Assembly: GCF_023156285.1 (NCBI RefSeq)
Contig: NZ_JAKZAJ010000002.1
Span: forward strand, 496,001-560,000
Source of the DNA: Marinobacter koreensis
GTDB lineage: Bacteria > Pseudomonadota > Gammaproteobacteria > Pseudomonadales > Oleiphilaceae
Direction: 5' to 3'
Length of the DNA: 64,000 nucleotides
Under the pieces are notes generated by a model, which saw only the letters and a list, made by a program, of their open reading frames with translations, was not told the origin of the DNA and ran no database searches. This document shows, one piece after another, positions 8,024-17,517 of the stretch; the first letter of the stretch is position 1, and each line of letters starts with the position of its first letter. The position numbers were made by a program, and so were the translations under genes.

Positions 8024-9909
8024 ATATTTTTTTCAGGCGGTGTCCAGACCGGCACATCTTCCCGCCTTGGTTCGTCCCAGTCCTGCTGCATGGCACCACT
8101 GAGCGCTTCCTCAAGTTTCATGAACAACTCGCTGTAACGGGGACTGAAACTGATGCCCTCCTGGATGTCTTTCCAGGCCTCGAACAGTTGGTCTTCGTGG
8201 GCACGCTCATTTTCAAAGAAGGCCCAGGTCATCTGGCGGGCCCGCATGGGGTGAACGCCCATTGCGGTCATGGCATGCCCCCCCAGTTCCAGCGCCGAAT
8301 GATAGGTCTCGCTCACCACATCATCAGCGCCGGCCTGACGGAGTCGATAGCCGTGGCCGCGGTCAAACGCCCGGGCCAGCACCCAGACACCGGGATGAAA
8401 CTGCTTCACGTGCTCCACCATCTTGACGGCCCGGTCGCGATCATCGATTGCCACCACCAGCAGCCGGGCCTCATCAATGCCCGCGGTTTCCAGCAAATCC
8501 GGGCGGCTGGCGTCGCCGAAATAACTTTTCAGACCGATCTGGCGGACGTTCTCGATCTGTTCGATTTCGTGATCAAGCACCACTGTGGGAATGTTGTTGG
8601 CCCGGAGCAGGCGGCACACAATCTGGCCAAAGCGCCCGACCCCGGCCACGATCACCGGTGCCTGTTCCTCAATGGTGTCCGCCTCACGATCCGCGTTCTT
8701 TGTTCGCCGGTACCAGGGCAACACCACGCGGTCGTAGACAATAAACAGCAAGGGCGTCAGGAACATGGACAGGGCCACCACCAGCGAAAGCAGCTGGGAC
8801 AGGTCCGTGGGAATCACCCGGTTCTGGACACTGTAGTTGAGCAGTACGAATCCGAATTCACCGGCCTGGGCCAATCCGAGCGTGAACAACCAACCGTTGC
8901 TGCCCCGCACTCCGAACAGTAGCGCCAGCGCCCAAAGAATCAGCGCTTTCACCAGAATCACCGTCAGCACCAGCGCCAGCACCGTGCCCCAGTCATCCAC
9001 CAGCAGGCCGAAATTGATTCCGGCACCCACGGTGATGAAGAACAGCCCCAGCAGCAGGCCTTTGAACGGCTCGATATTGGCTTCCAGTTCATGCCGGAAT
9101 TCACTGTTGGCGAGCACCACGCCTGCGAGGAAGGCGCCAAGTGCGGGGGACAGATTGACCAGGCTCATCAAAGCGGCAATGCCGATGACCAGCATCAGGG
9201 CGGTGGCGGTAAACACCTCCCGCAAACCCGAGCGGACGACATAACGGAACAGGGGGCGTCCCAGATAGAAGCCGCCACCGATCACGGCGGCTACGGCTGC
9301 GACCACCACCAGGGCGTGGGCCCAGGCCGGAAGTCCATCCACGAGATTCAGATGCTCACCGGTCGCCAGCCCGGATCCCGACTCCTCTGCTCCGGGAATC
9401 ACCGCCAGCAAAGGGATCAGCGCAAGAACCGGGATGACGGCTATATCCTGGAACAGCAGCACGGAGAAGGCGCTCCGGCCCCCTTCCGTCTTGCCAAGGC
9501 CCTTCTCATTCAGGGTCTGAAGAACGATCGCCGTCGACGACAGTGCGAAGATGAAGCCGACCGTCAGTGCCGTCTGCCAGACCAGGCCAAACCAGAGACC
9601 GACCCCCAGGCCGGCCAGTGCCGAGACCGCCACCTGTAATCCGCCCAGTCCGACCAGCCGAACCCGCATGGCCCACAGGGCCTTGGGATCGAGTTCCATG
9701 CCGACCAGAAACAGCATCATGACGACACCAAATTCGGCAAAATGCTGGATGGTGGAGGCCTCCTGGCCGACCAGACCGGCCACCGGGCCGATGGCAACGC
9801 CGGCAACCAGGTAGCCCAGCACGGAGCCGAGTCCGAATCGCTGGGCCAGAGGCACGGCGATGACCGCCGCAACGAGGTAGATAAAGGCCTGGACGAAATA
9901 GGCGGTCAT
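8017..9909 (-). CDS. CPA2-family K+/H+ antiporter, KefB/KefC type
   Basis: Inner-membrane protein of 630 residues. About twelve helices of the Na+/H+ exchanger fold occupy residues 1-385, followed by a cytoplasmic RCK/TrkA-N domain from about 410 with the dinucleotide motif GVGRFGQ. Such proteins exchange K+ (or Na+) for protons and are gated by nucleotide or thiol ligands. No ancillary KefF/KefG gene adjoins it, which weakens a strict KefC assignment. Its stop codon overlaps the ECF promoter of the next gene. Confidence 0.9.
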   Translation of the reverse strand: MTAYFVQAFIYLVAAVIAVPLAQRFGLGSVLGYLVAGVAIGPVAGLVGQEASTIQHFAEFGVVMMLFLVGMELDPKALWAMRVRLVGLGGLQVAVSALAGLGVGLWFGLVWQTALTVGFIFALSSTAIVLQTLNEKGLGKTEGGRSAFSVLLFQDIAVIPVLALIPLLAVIPGAEESGSGLATGEHLNLVDGLPAWAHALVVVAAVAAVIGGGFYLGRPLFRYVVRSGLREVFTATALMLVIGIAALMSLVNLSPALGAFLAGVVLANSEFRHELEANIEPFKGLLLGLFFITVGAGINFGLLVDDWGTVLALVLTVILVKALILWALALLFGVRGSNGWLFTLGLAQAGEFGFVLLNYSVQNRVIPTDLSQLLSLVVALSMFLTPLLFIVYDRVVLPWYRRTKNADREADTIEEQAPVIVAGVGRFGQIVCRLLRANNIPTVVLDHEIEQIENVRQIGLKSYFGDASRPDLLETAGIDEARLLVVAIDDRDRAVKMVEHVKQFHPGVWVLARAFDRGHGYRLRQAGADDVVSETYHSALELGGHAMTAMGVHPMRARQMTWAFFENERAHEDQLFEAWKDIQEGISFSPRYSELFMKLEEALSGAMQQDWDEPRREDVPVWTPPEKNME

Positions 9910-9935
9910 TCAGCTGCTTCTTGTCAGGTGTGGGT

Positions 9936-10148
9936 TCAGCGCTTCCGGCGATAATCCGGATCGGTCCAGCACACCGGAAGCGGCTCGCCGGAGGGAAAGA
10001 CCAGTTCGGTTTTTGGGAAAGACTCCGGGTCCTGGGCTTCCTCACCATAGTGCAGGCTGCCTTTCACGCTGTTCACATGGGGATCGAACAGGTCGTTGGT
10101 ATCCAGTACTTCAATCAGGTGGCCGTTGCTTTTATCCGCGACAAACAT
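9936..10148 (-). CDS. Small conserved-looking hypothetical protein
   Basis: A 70-residue soluble protein starting MFVADKSNGHLIEVLD, with an excellent AAAAGGAG site before the ATG at 10148. It lies 26 bases upstream of the CPA2 antiporter in the same direction and may be co-transcribed. I see no signal peptide, membrane segment or known motif. Its good ribosome binding site and tight spacing support it as real. Confidence 0.7.
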   Translation of the reverse strand: MFVADKSNGHLIEVLDTNDLFDPHVNSVKGSLHYGEEAQDPESFPKTELVFPSGEPLPVCWTDPDYRRKR

Positions 10149-10304
10149 GGCAGCACTCCTTTTCCGAACCGTTTTTTTAACGGTAACAGAGAACCGGGTA
10201 TTGTGCCGGTCCCGATTGCCCGGGGTTGAAAAAAACCTATACCGGTCTAATGGTTAGTTATATACGTATTCAAATTCATCACGAGCAAAAGGATCAACGA
10301 CATT

Positions 10305-10985
10305 ATGACGATTGATCAGATGCAGTCGATGATTGATAGCTGGAGTGGCCTGGGTGTCTGGCTGGCACTGGTAGCGGCCAGTGTCATCTGGGTGGTGTAT
10401 GACCTGCAAACCCGGAACAGTCACATTCCCTCCATTATGCAATGGGTCTGGATTCTCACGGTACTTTACTCCGGCCCGATCGGGGTCGCGGTGTACCGCT
10501 ATTCAGGTCGCAAGGAAATCCCCACGGATAACCTGGCCAGAAAGGGTTTCCGCTCGGTCGCCCACTGCTACTCCGGATGCGGCATGGGTGAGGTACTGGG
10601 TGTGCTTCTGGCGGTCGGACTGCTGGCCACAGGTAATTTCTGGGCATCCATCATCACCTTCATCCTGGCCTACATTTTCGGCTTCGCGCTGAACGTCGGG
10701 CCGATGATGCAGAACGGCATGGCCTTCGCCGATGCGGTCAAAGGCGCCTTTGTGGCGGAAACCATCAGCATTACCGTGATGGAGGCGGTTGCGATCTCCA
10801 CCGGGCTGCTACTGGGTGGTCAGGCCGGCATGGGTGACGCCCTGTTCTGGACCTCACTCTATATTTCCCTGTCACTGGGGCTGTTCGCCGCCTGGCCCGC
10901 CAACATGCTGCTGATTCATTTCGGCCTGAAGGGTGGCATGGGCGATCCCCGCGACGTTCACGCCCAGCACGCGCACTGCCATTAA
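10305..10985 (+). CDS. DUF4396 membrane protein
   Basis: Inner-membrane protein of 226 residues with about six helices. The pattern AHCYSGCGMGEVLG, with two cysteines and a histidine within a helix, and the His-rich C-terminus (HAQHAHCH) are typical of DUF4396 proteins and suggest metal handling. The start at 10305 has AAAGGA upstream. Function is unassigned in the family; a role with a transition metal is inference. Confidence 0.8.
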   Translation: MTIDQMQSMIDSWSGLGVWLALVAASVIWVVYDLQTRNSHIPSIMQWVWILTVLYSGPIGVAVYRYSGRKEIPTDNLARKGFRSVAHCYSGCGMGEVLGVLLAVGLLATGNFWASIITFILAYIFGFALNVGPMMQNGMAFADAVKGAFVAETISITVMEAVAISTGLLLGGQAGMGDALFWTSLYISLSLGLFAAWPANMLLIHFGLKGGMGDPRDVHAQHAHCH

Positions 10986-10996
10986 GGCAGTGGCAG

Positions 10997-11209
10997 TCAG
11001 AGCCTGATGAAATAGGGCACCGCCATCAGCACCACACCGGCAACGATCAGGGCGTAGACGTTGGCGATGAAATAGGGAATGCCCATCAGGCCAATACCGG
11101 CGGCAAGCGGCACGATCGACTTCTGCCGCTTGCCGTACAGTGCAAACCCGAAGCCAATGGCCCCGAACACGATCCCCCAGATCAGTTGCCCTTCACTCTG
11201 TAGTCCCAC
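10997..11209 (-). CDS. Small membrane protein
   Basis: A 70-residue protein with two to three hydrophobic helices and a basic loop (YGKRQK). The GTG start at 11209 lies inside the end of the upstream diguanylate cyclase gene (17-base overlap), with GGGGAGG 13 bases upstream. Function unknown. The overlap suggests translational coupling with the cyclase. Confidence 0.7.
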   Translation of the reverse strand: MGLQSEGQLIWGIVFGAIGFGFALYGKRQKSIVPLAAGIGLMGIPYFIANVYALIVAGVVLMAVPYFIRL

Positions 11210-12578
11210 TGCTATCTGTGCCTCCCCAGTCGTGATTTAAACGTTGTCGTTTCATCGCGTACATGCCCGCATCCGCCGTGCGCAGCAGCTGCTCGGCAGA
11301 CTCTCCGTCCCGCGGATACAGCGCCAGGCCGATGCTGGCCCGCATGGCGAACGACTCACCACACAGCAGCATGGGCGCCGCCAAGGCCTCCCTGAGCTTG
11401 AGCAGCGTGTTCTGCGCCGATGATGGGCCGGTCAGGCCGGTCAACAGGACCGTGAATTCGTCGCCACCCATTCTCGCCACCGTGTCCGCTTCCCGGGTAT
11501 TGGCCTCCAGCCGCCGGGCCACCTCACGCAGCATGAGATCGCCCAGTTCATGGCCCTTTGAATCGTTGATCTGCTTGAATCCGTCCAGATCGAGGTACAG
11601 CAGAGCCAGGACTTCACCGCTGCGGCGGGCCGATCTCAACGCCGTTTCCAGGCGGTCGTAGAACAGTGAGCGATTGGTCAGGCCCGTGAGCGGATCGTGG
11701 TGCGCCAGGAAGCGCAGGTCTTCCTCAACCCGTTTGCGTTCTACGGCCGTCGCCAGCTGGGTCGCCACGAATTCCAGCAAATCCCGGTCTTCCGTGGAGT
11801 AATGCTCGGCGGAGGACAGGCTCTCGACGACCACCGCACCCAGGATGCGTCCCCGGGATTCCAGCGGCACCCCCAGCCAGCTGGCCGCCTGGTGTTCAAC
11901 CGGGCCCGTGCGCCCAAGCCCGGGTCGGTCGGGATTGCTCCTGGCCAACAGCGCCTGCCCTGTCCGAATCACCTCCGCCATGGCCGAGTTTGCCTGCAGC
12001 GGGCCATCCACCCAGGCTTGTTCGCGGTCCGTCGAAAAGTAGGGATAGGAAACCACTTCTTTCTTATCGTCGTAGAAGGCCAGGTAAAGATCGTTCGTGG
12101 AAAAGAGCGCGCCGATAACCCGGTGGATCTCTTCGCACAATGCGCTCAGGCTGTCGGCGGCATGGGCGGATTGGGAAATCCGGTACAACGCGTCGCGGGT
12201 CTGATCGGAGCGACGCAACGCGGTCACGTCTCGCGCCACCGCAATGCGCACACGTTCTTCCTCTAGCCAGCGGGCAGACCAGAGGATAGTGATCGTGTTG
12301 CCATCCTTGTGCACGTAACGGTTTTCAAAGTCGATGTGGGGGGCGCCGGCCATCACTCTCCGGGCCGCCGCGAGCGTGCGCTCCAGGTCATCGGGGTGGA
12401 GGTAATCCAGTATCGGCGTACCCCTCATCTCCGCCGGGCGGTAACCGAACACCTGCTCACAGGCGTCGCTGATAAAAACAATGATGCCCGACTCGTCCAC
12501 CACAAGCACAGGATCAAGCAGCAAATGAACCAGCTTGGGATACAGTTGGTCGAGATTGACGGTGCTAGTCGGCGGCAT
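11193..12578 (-). CDS. PAS-GAF-GGDEF diguanylate cyclase
   Basis: The 461-residue cytoplasmic protein has a PAS domain (about 10-125), a GAF domain (about 135-285) and a GGDEF domain (about 295-455). The active-site motif is intact (RMGGDEF, 371-375), and a product-inhibition site RxxD (READ, 362-365) lies five residues before it. It is therefore predicted to make cyclic di-GMP with feedback control. No membrane segment is seen, so the signal is probably a small intracellular ligand. Confidence 0.93.
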   Translation of the reverse strand: MPPTSTVNLDQLYPKLVHLLLDPVLVVDESGIIVFISDACEQVFGYRPAEMRGTPILDYLHPDDLERTLAAARRVMAGAPHIDFENRYVHKDGNTITILWSARWLEEERVRIAVARDVTALRRSDQTRDALYRISQSAHAADSLSALCEEIHRVIGALFSTNDLYLAFYDDKKEVVSYPYFSTDREQAWVDGPLQANSAMAEVIRTGQALLARSNPDRPGLGRTGPVEHQAASWLGVPLESRGRILGAVVVESLSSAEHYSTEDRDLLEFVATQLATAVERKRVEEDLRFLAHHDPLTGLTNRSLFYDRLETALRSARRSGEVLALLYLDLDGFKQINDSKGHELGDLMLREVARRLEANTREADTVARMGGDEFTVLLTGLTGPSSAQNTLLKLREALAAPMLLCGESFAMRASIGLALYPRDGESAEQLLRTADAGMYAMKRQRLNHDWGGTDSSGTTE

Positions 12579-12715
12579 AGGGATCGATGCATAGGAACTC
12601 TCTGACGATCATAGTGCCGTTTGGCGATAAGCGACAGCCGCAGTATGCCGTTGAATGATGCAAATCACGCCCCAAATGGATAGCATTCTAACCGGATTCA
12701 CCAATTTGAGGTCCT

Positions 12716-13915
12716 ATGAACCCGTCTACCGACGCTCCCAACCTTAGACCCAACGACCTGCTCACGTTCATCATGGCCCTGGCCTGTGGCGTTGCGGTGG
12801 CCAACATCTACTACGCCCAGCCACTGCTGGACACGCTGGCCCGCTATTTCGACGTCGGTCAGGGCTCGGCCGGCATCATCATCACCATGACGCAGTTGGG
12901 TTATGCCACGGGACTGATTCTGCTCGTTCCGCTCGGCGATCTGCTTGAACGCCGGCGGCTGATCACGGCCATGTCCGTGGTCACGGCACTGTCCCTGGCC
13001 GGGATTGCCCTGTCGCCCACTATCGAACTGTTCATCGTCACCGCCCTGGCCACCGGGGTAACCGCGGTGGTCGCCCAGGTCCTGGTGCCGTTTGCGGCCC
13101 ATATGGCCAGTGACGCCGAACGCGGACGAGTGGTTGGCCGGGTGATGACCGGACTGCTGCTGGGCATCCTGTTGGCGCGGGTGGTGTCCGGAAGCATTGC
13201 GGACCTGCTGGGTTGGCGAGCCGTGTACTGGATAGCGGCGGGCATCATGATCCTGCAGACGATCATGCTGGCCCGTCTGCTTCCAAGGGAGCCAGCACAA
13301 TCGGCCATGCCATACGCCCGTTTGCTGCTGTCAGTGCTGACGCTGATGCGGGAAGAGCCCCTTCTGCGTCGGCGCATTTTCTATGGTGCCCTGGGTTTTG
13401 CCGCCTTCAGCGCCTTCTGGACCACCATTCCGTTCCTGCTGGCACAGGCGCCCTACCATTATCCCGATTCCATGATCGGCCTGTTCGGCTTGCTCGGCGT
13501 CGCCGGCGCACTCTGCGCCAACCTCGCCGGCAGCCTGCACGACCGGGGCCATTCCCGAAGCGGGACGGTGCTGTTCCAGGCGATGATCGGCGCCTCGTTT
13601 GTGTTGATGGCGGTCTACGCCCACAGTCTGGCGGCGATCATCGTGGGCATTATCCTGCTGGATCTTGGCGTGCAGGGTAATCAGATCCTCAACCAGAGCG
13701 CGATCTACCAGATCCGCCCGGATGCCCGAAGCCGCATTACCACCGCCTACATGACCTGCTATTTCCTGGGCGGCGCAGCGGGTTCCGCCGGCGCTGCCTA
13801 CCTGTACCAGTTTGCAGGCTGGACCGGCGCCTGCACGCTGGGCGGCGCTCTTGGGCTGACCGGCGTCCTGTTCTGGCTAACGGAGCCCCGAGAACAGAGC
13901 GCCAAATCTGTGTGA
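12716..13915 (+). CDS. MFS transporter
   Basis: Major facilitator superfamily permease of 399 residues with twelve predicted helices. The N-terminal half carries the loop LLVPLGDLLERRRLI, corresponding to the MFS signature between helices 2 and 3. The start at 12716 has GAGG upstream. It resembles efflux-type carriers; the substrate is unknown. It is divergent from the PAS-GAF-GGDEF gene. Confidence 0.9.
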   Translation: MNPSTDAPNLRPNDLLTFIMALACGVAVANIYYAQPLLDTLARYFDVGQGSAGIIITMTQLGYATGLILLVPLGDLLERRRLITAMSVVTALSLAGIALSPTIELFIVTALATGVTAVVAQVLVPFAAHMASDAERGRVVGRVMTGLLLGILLARVVSGSIADLLGWRAVYWIAAGIMILQTIMLARLLPREPAQSAMPYARLLLSVLTLMREEPLLRRRIFYGALGFAAFSAFWTTIPFLLAQAPYHYPDSMIGLFGLLGVAGALCANLAGSLHDRGHSRSGTVLFQAMIGASFVLMAVYAHSLAAIIVGIILLDLGVQGNQILNQSAIYQIRPDARSRITTAYMTCYFLGGAAGSAGAAYLYQFAGWTGACTLGGALGLTGVLFWLTEPREQSAKSV

Positions 13916-14041
13916 ATTCCGTACACAAATCGCTACACGAAAAACGGTCGATTTGTCGCCAGATCGGCGCTAGGATTTGAGGAGAACCCGGGCCCACAAC
14001 AACAAGGCAACCACAATGGCCGACTGTAGGGTGAAACGACC

Positions 14042-16627
14042 TTGAGCCTCCTGCGAGTTCCTCATTTCCTGGCGCTGCTGTCGCTGCTCGCGGTATACAC
14101 GACCGCATGGGGCGAAGGCACAGGCACCAACGTCGTCAAACCATCGGCGCCGATCACGGCCCATTTCCAGTACTGGGAGGATCCGGCGGGCACGGCCACC
14201 ATCGATGACGTCCTCCGGCTCAGTCCCTCGCAGTGGCAGGCTAATAACTCCGGCAACGCCACCTTCGGTATCACGAAATCGGCCTACTGGCTTCGCTTTC
14301 CCGTGGTCAACCAGACCTCCGAACGCCTGAACCTTATCGCCGAACTGGCCTATGCACCGCTGGACGACGGTATTTTCCATGTTTTCGAAAATGGCCGCGA
14401 AGTCCGCACCTTCCGCACCGGTGACACCCATCAATTCTATCCACGGGACGTCGACAACCCGAACCTGCTGCTCCGATTCTCGCTGGAGCCGGGGGCAACC
14501 AAAACCATCTATGCCCGGGTACAGACGGCCGGAACCATGGTCATACCGCTACGAATCTGGCGGGAAAACCGGTTCTTCGAAGCGGCCGCCAATGAACAGA
14601 AACTGCACTTTTTCTATTACGGCTGCCTGGCGGTCATCGTACTGATCAACCTGGCGGTGTTTCTCACCCTCCGGGAGCGCCTGTATCTCTACTACGCGCT
14701 GGCCGTGGCTGGTTACGTGATGTTCTTCGCGTCCATCAAGGGTTTCACCTTCCAGCATCTGTATCCGGATTTCCCCCAGGTCCACGCCCGGGTACTGCTG
14801 GCCTCGATGCCTTTCCTGGCGTTGTTCTCGCTCCTGTTCTGCCGCGACTTCCTGAAAGTTCGTGAACACAGCCCGAAACTGGATATGGCGCTTCGGGCAA
14901 TGATGGTATTCGAGTTCTCGTTCCTGATGGTGTCACTGGTCATCAGCTACAACGCCGCCATCATGCTCTCCTCCGTGTCTGCGCTCGTTTTCTTCTCCCT
15001 GTTGCTTGTCGCCGGTCCCGTCTCCTGGGCGGCGGGCGTTCGCGCGGGTGCCTTCTTCACCGTCGCCTGGACACCCCTGACCATCGGCGTTCTGGCCACA
15101 GCCGGCCGGTCGCTGGGGGTATTTCCGGAGAACTTCTTCACCGAATACGCCATGCAGATCGGTTCGGGACTGGAAGCCTTCATACTGACCCTGGCACTGG
15201 CGGACCGCCTCTATTGGGAACGGGAAGACAAGATCAAGGCCCAGGCAGAAAGCCTGCGCCAGGAGAAAGCCCGCAGTGAGGCACAGAACCAGCTGACCGA
15301 AGCCATGACCCACGACCCGGTGACTGGCCTGCCCAACCGCAACCGGTTTGAACGCATGGTGAATCAGCAGCTGCAGCGACATCCGGGCGGCCACTACATG
15401 GTCGGTGTCGCTCGCATCACGCGGCTGGATGAGATCAACCGGACCCTGGGACTGACCCGAAGCGACCGCCTGTTGAAGGATATTGCCGCCCAGATGACCG
15501 AACTGGCCGGACGCCTGCCGATCGTCAAAGGCAGCCTGGATCATCATGGTCGCGAGGAACGGGTCTACCAGTTATCAGGTGACAGCTTTGGTGTGTTCGT
15601 GGACGCCGAAAGTGCCACAGATAACTTCCAGGCCCTGAACCGGGCGCTGCGGAAACTGTCCGAGCCCATTTACCTGGACAGCCTGGCCATCGAGCTGCAT
15701 CCGAAGTTCGGCGCCGCAGCCTTCCCGATGCATGGCAACAATGCCGCCCAGCTTATCCGGAATGCCCATGTCGGCATGGAAATCGCGCCCCACGGCCCGT
15801 TCGAAACCGGTGTGTATTCACCGGACTATGACATCTACAGCGAGAGCCGCCTGACGCTCATGTCCGACCTGCGGGAGGCCCTGCACAGCAACCAGACCCA
15901 GATGCATTACCAGCCCAAGATCGACCTGGCGACGGGACGGGTCGTGGGCCTGGAGGCACTCATTCGCTGGCATCATCCGGAGCGCGGGGACGTTGGTCCG
16001 GCGGAATTCATTCCGCTGGCCGAAGAAACCGGCGTCATCCGGGAAGTCACCCGCTGGGCCCTGGACCGGAGTATCCAGGACCTTGCCCGATTGGGGGCCA
16101 GGCATCAGTTACTTGGCCTCTCGGTCAACATTTCCGCCCGGGATCTGATGTCACGGGACCTGCCGGCAGTTATCGAGGATCTGCTGGCCCGGTATTCGGT
16201 GGCGCCAGAACGACTGACCCTCGAGCTGACCGAGACTGCCGCCATGGAAGATCCGGAAAGCGGGCTCAAGGCTCTGCAGACCCTGGCCAACATTGGCTTG
16301 CAGGTGTCCATCGACGATTTCGGCAGTGGCTACTCTTCCCTTTCCTACCTCAAGCAATTGCCGGTGAGCGAAATCAAGCTGGACCGCTCGCTGGTCATGG
16401 ATATCGCTACCAGTGAGAGCGCTCGCGTGATTGTCGAAACCGCGATCAACATGGCCCATGGCCTCGGTTATCGCATCGTCGCCGAAGGCGTGGAAACCGA
16501 CGACGCGGCCGAACTGCTGAGGGACATGCGCTGCGATACCCTGCAGGGCTTCTGGCTCAGCCGGCCCATCGCGCTTGATGCCCTCTCGGACTGGCTCGCC
16601 GAGCGGCCACATTTCGCAAAATCGTGA
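14042..16627 (+). CDS. 7TMR-DISM sensor with degenerate GGDEF and intact EAL
   Basis: The 861-residue protein has a signal peptide (1-25), a periplasmic 7TMR-DISM extracellular domain (about 40-180), seven membrane helices (about 190-385), a coiled linker, a GGDEF-like domain (about 415-570) and an EAL domain (about 600-855). The cyclase motif is degenerate (LSGDSF), so synthesis is unlikely. The phosphodiesterase residues are intact (GLEALIRW, DDFGSGYSSL, EGVET, TLQGFWLSRP). It is predicted to degrade cyclic di-GMP in response to an extracellular ligand. The start appears to be TTG, since no ATG gives the signal peptide. Confidence 0.92.
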   Translation: MSLLRVPHFLALLSLLAVYTTAWGEGTGTNVVKPSAPITAHFQYWEDPAGTATIDDVLRLSPSQWQANNSGNATFGITKSAYWLRFPVVNQTSERLNLIAELAYAPLDDGIFHVFENGREVRTFRTGDTHQFYPRDVDNPNLLLRFSLEPGATKTIYARVQTAGTMVIPLRIWRENRFFEAAANEQKLHFFYYGCLAVIVLINLAVFLTLRERLYLYYALAVAGYVMFFASIKGFTFQHLYPDFPQVHARVLLASMPFLALFSLLFCRDFLKVREHSPKLDMALRAMMVFEFSFLMVSLVISYNAAIMLSSVSALVFFSLLLVAGPVSWAAGVRAGAFFTVAWTPLTIGVLATAGRSLGVFPENFFTEYAMQIGSGLEAFILTLALADRLYWEREDKIKAQAESLRQEKARSEAQNQLTEAMTHDPVTGLPNRNRFERMVNQQLQRHPGGHYMVGVARITRLDEINRTLGLTRSDRLLKDIAAQMTELAGRLPIVKGSLDHHGREERVYQLSGDSFGVFVDAESATDNFQALNRALRKLSEPIYLDSLAIELHPKFGAAAFPMHGNNAAQLIRNAHVGMEIAPHGPFETGVYSPDYDIYSESRLTLMSDLREALHSNQTQMHYQPKIDLATGRVVGLEALIRWHHPERGDVGPAEFIPLAEETGVIREVTRWALDRSIQDLARLGARHQLLGLSVNISARDLMSRDLPAVIEDLLARYSVAPERLTLELTETAAMEDPESGLKALQTLANIGLQVSIDDFGSGYSSLSYLKQLPVSEIKLDRSLVMDIATSESARVIVETAINMAHGLGYRIVAEGVETDDAAELLRDMRCDTLQGFWLSRPIALDALSDWLAERPHFAKS

Positions 16628-16643
16628 ATGTCTGCGCCCGCTG

Positions 16644-17450
16644 CTAGCATCCAGACCAATAAAACATGCCCGATTGCTTTCCGAGGATTGTTGCCTCGAT
16701 TCGTTGTTTCGCCGCCTTGCCTGCCATTCCGTAACACACATGCAGTGGCAACAGATGTTCCTCACGTGGGTGGCAGAATCGGGCGTGAGGTGCCGCCTCC
16801 CAGTGCACCAGGCGATCGAACCGCGCGCCTTCACTCATCCCGGGATCGGTACAGGTTTCCTCAAGCCAGTCCTCGAAAGCCTCGTTCCGGGCCTGGATAT
16901 CGGCTGTCGTCGGCGCAAAGAAAGCCCGCATGTTATGGAACGAGAAGCCAGAGCCGATGACCAGCAGGTTGTCATGGTCCAGTGCCTGGAGGGCACGGCC
17001 AATATCCAGATGGGTCCTGGCATCCAGGGTATTAACCAGCGACAGCTGGACACAGGGGATATCCGCCTCCGGATACATCAGCTTCAGGGGCACGAACAAC
17101 CCGTGATCGAAGCCTCGCTGATCGTCGAGATTCGCCGGTATCCCGGCTTTCTCCAGCGCCGCCTGAACCTTTCCCGCCAGCGCGGGTTCGCCGGGGCAGG
17201 GGTACTGGATGTCATAGGACTCGGGAGGAAACCCGTAGTAATCGTAGATCAACGAAGGCGACGACCCGGAGGTAATCGTCGGTACCGATTCTTCCCAATG
17301 CGCGCTGATGACCAGTATCGCCGAGGGCTTAGGCAGGGTTTGGGCAATTTCCGTGAGCCGATCCACCATCTCCCGGTGACCAGGATCCCCCAGCAGCGGC
17401 ATCGGACCGCCACCGTGAGAAATGAACAGAATATCGGTCGTTTTTTGCAT
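16644..17450 (-). CDS. LigB/DODA-type extradiol ring-cleavage dioxygenase
   Basis: The 268-residue enzyme belongs to the class III extradiol dioxygenase family (YgiD-like). Metal-ligand histidines are visible in FISHGGGP (H12), AHWEESVPT, FDHGLFVPL and FSFHNMR. The start at 17450 has GGGAG upstream. It follows the DoxX gene in the same direction and faces a divergent LysR regulator, a common pairing. The natural aromatic substrate is not known. Confidence 0.88.
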   Translation of the reverse strand: MQKTTDILFISHGGGPMPLLGDPGHREMVDRLTEIAQTLPKPSAILVISAHWEESVPTITSGSSPSLIYDYYGFPPESYDIQYPCPGEPALAGKVQAALEKAGIPANLDDQRGFDHGLFVPLKLMYPEADIPCVQLSLVNTLDARTHLDIGRALQALDHDNLLVIGSGFSFHNMRAFFAPTTADIQARNEAFEDWLEETCTDPGMSEGARFDRLVHWEAAPHARFCHPREEHLLPLHVCYGMAGKAAKQRIEATILGKQSGMFYWSGC

Positions 17451-17467
17451 GTTGGTTACTCCCGAAA

Positions 17468-17497
17468 GGGTGTTCCCGGACAGGTCCGGGAACACCC
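17468..17497. repeat. Perfect 14-base inverted repeat between doxX and dioxygenase
   Basis: Arms GGGTGTTCCCGGAC and its exact complement are separated by two bases. It lies in the 67-base gap inside the two-gene unit, just before the dioxygenase ribosome binding site. It could act as a partial terminator or a stabilising element; only a short T-run (TTT) follows on the minus strand. Confidence 0.8.
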
Positions 17498-17517
17498 GTA
17501 ATCCTGACGATCGCCGG

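Noticed and set aside
8017-9909. Strict KefC glutathione-gated efflux assignment
   Set aside because: No KefF or KefG partner gene is adjacent, so only the family is named.
10168-10184. ACCGTT / AACGGT hairpin with T-run upstream of the small gene at 9936
   Set aside because: Short stem in which the T-run forms the loop; does not look like a terminator or an operator.
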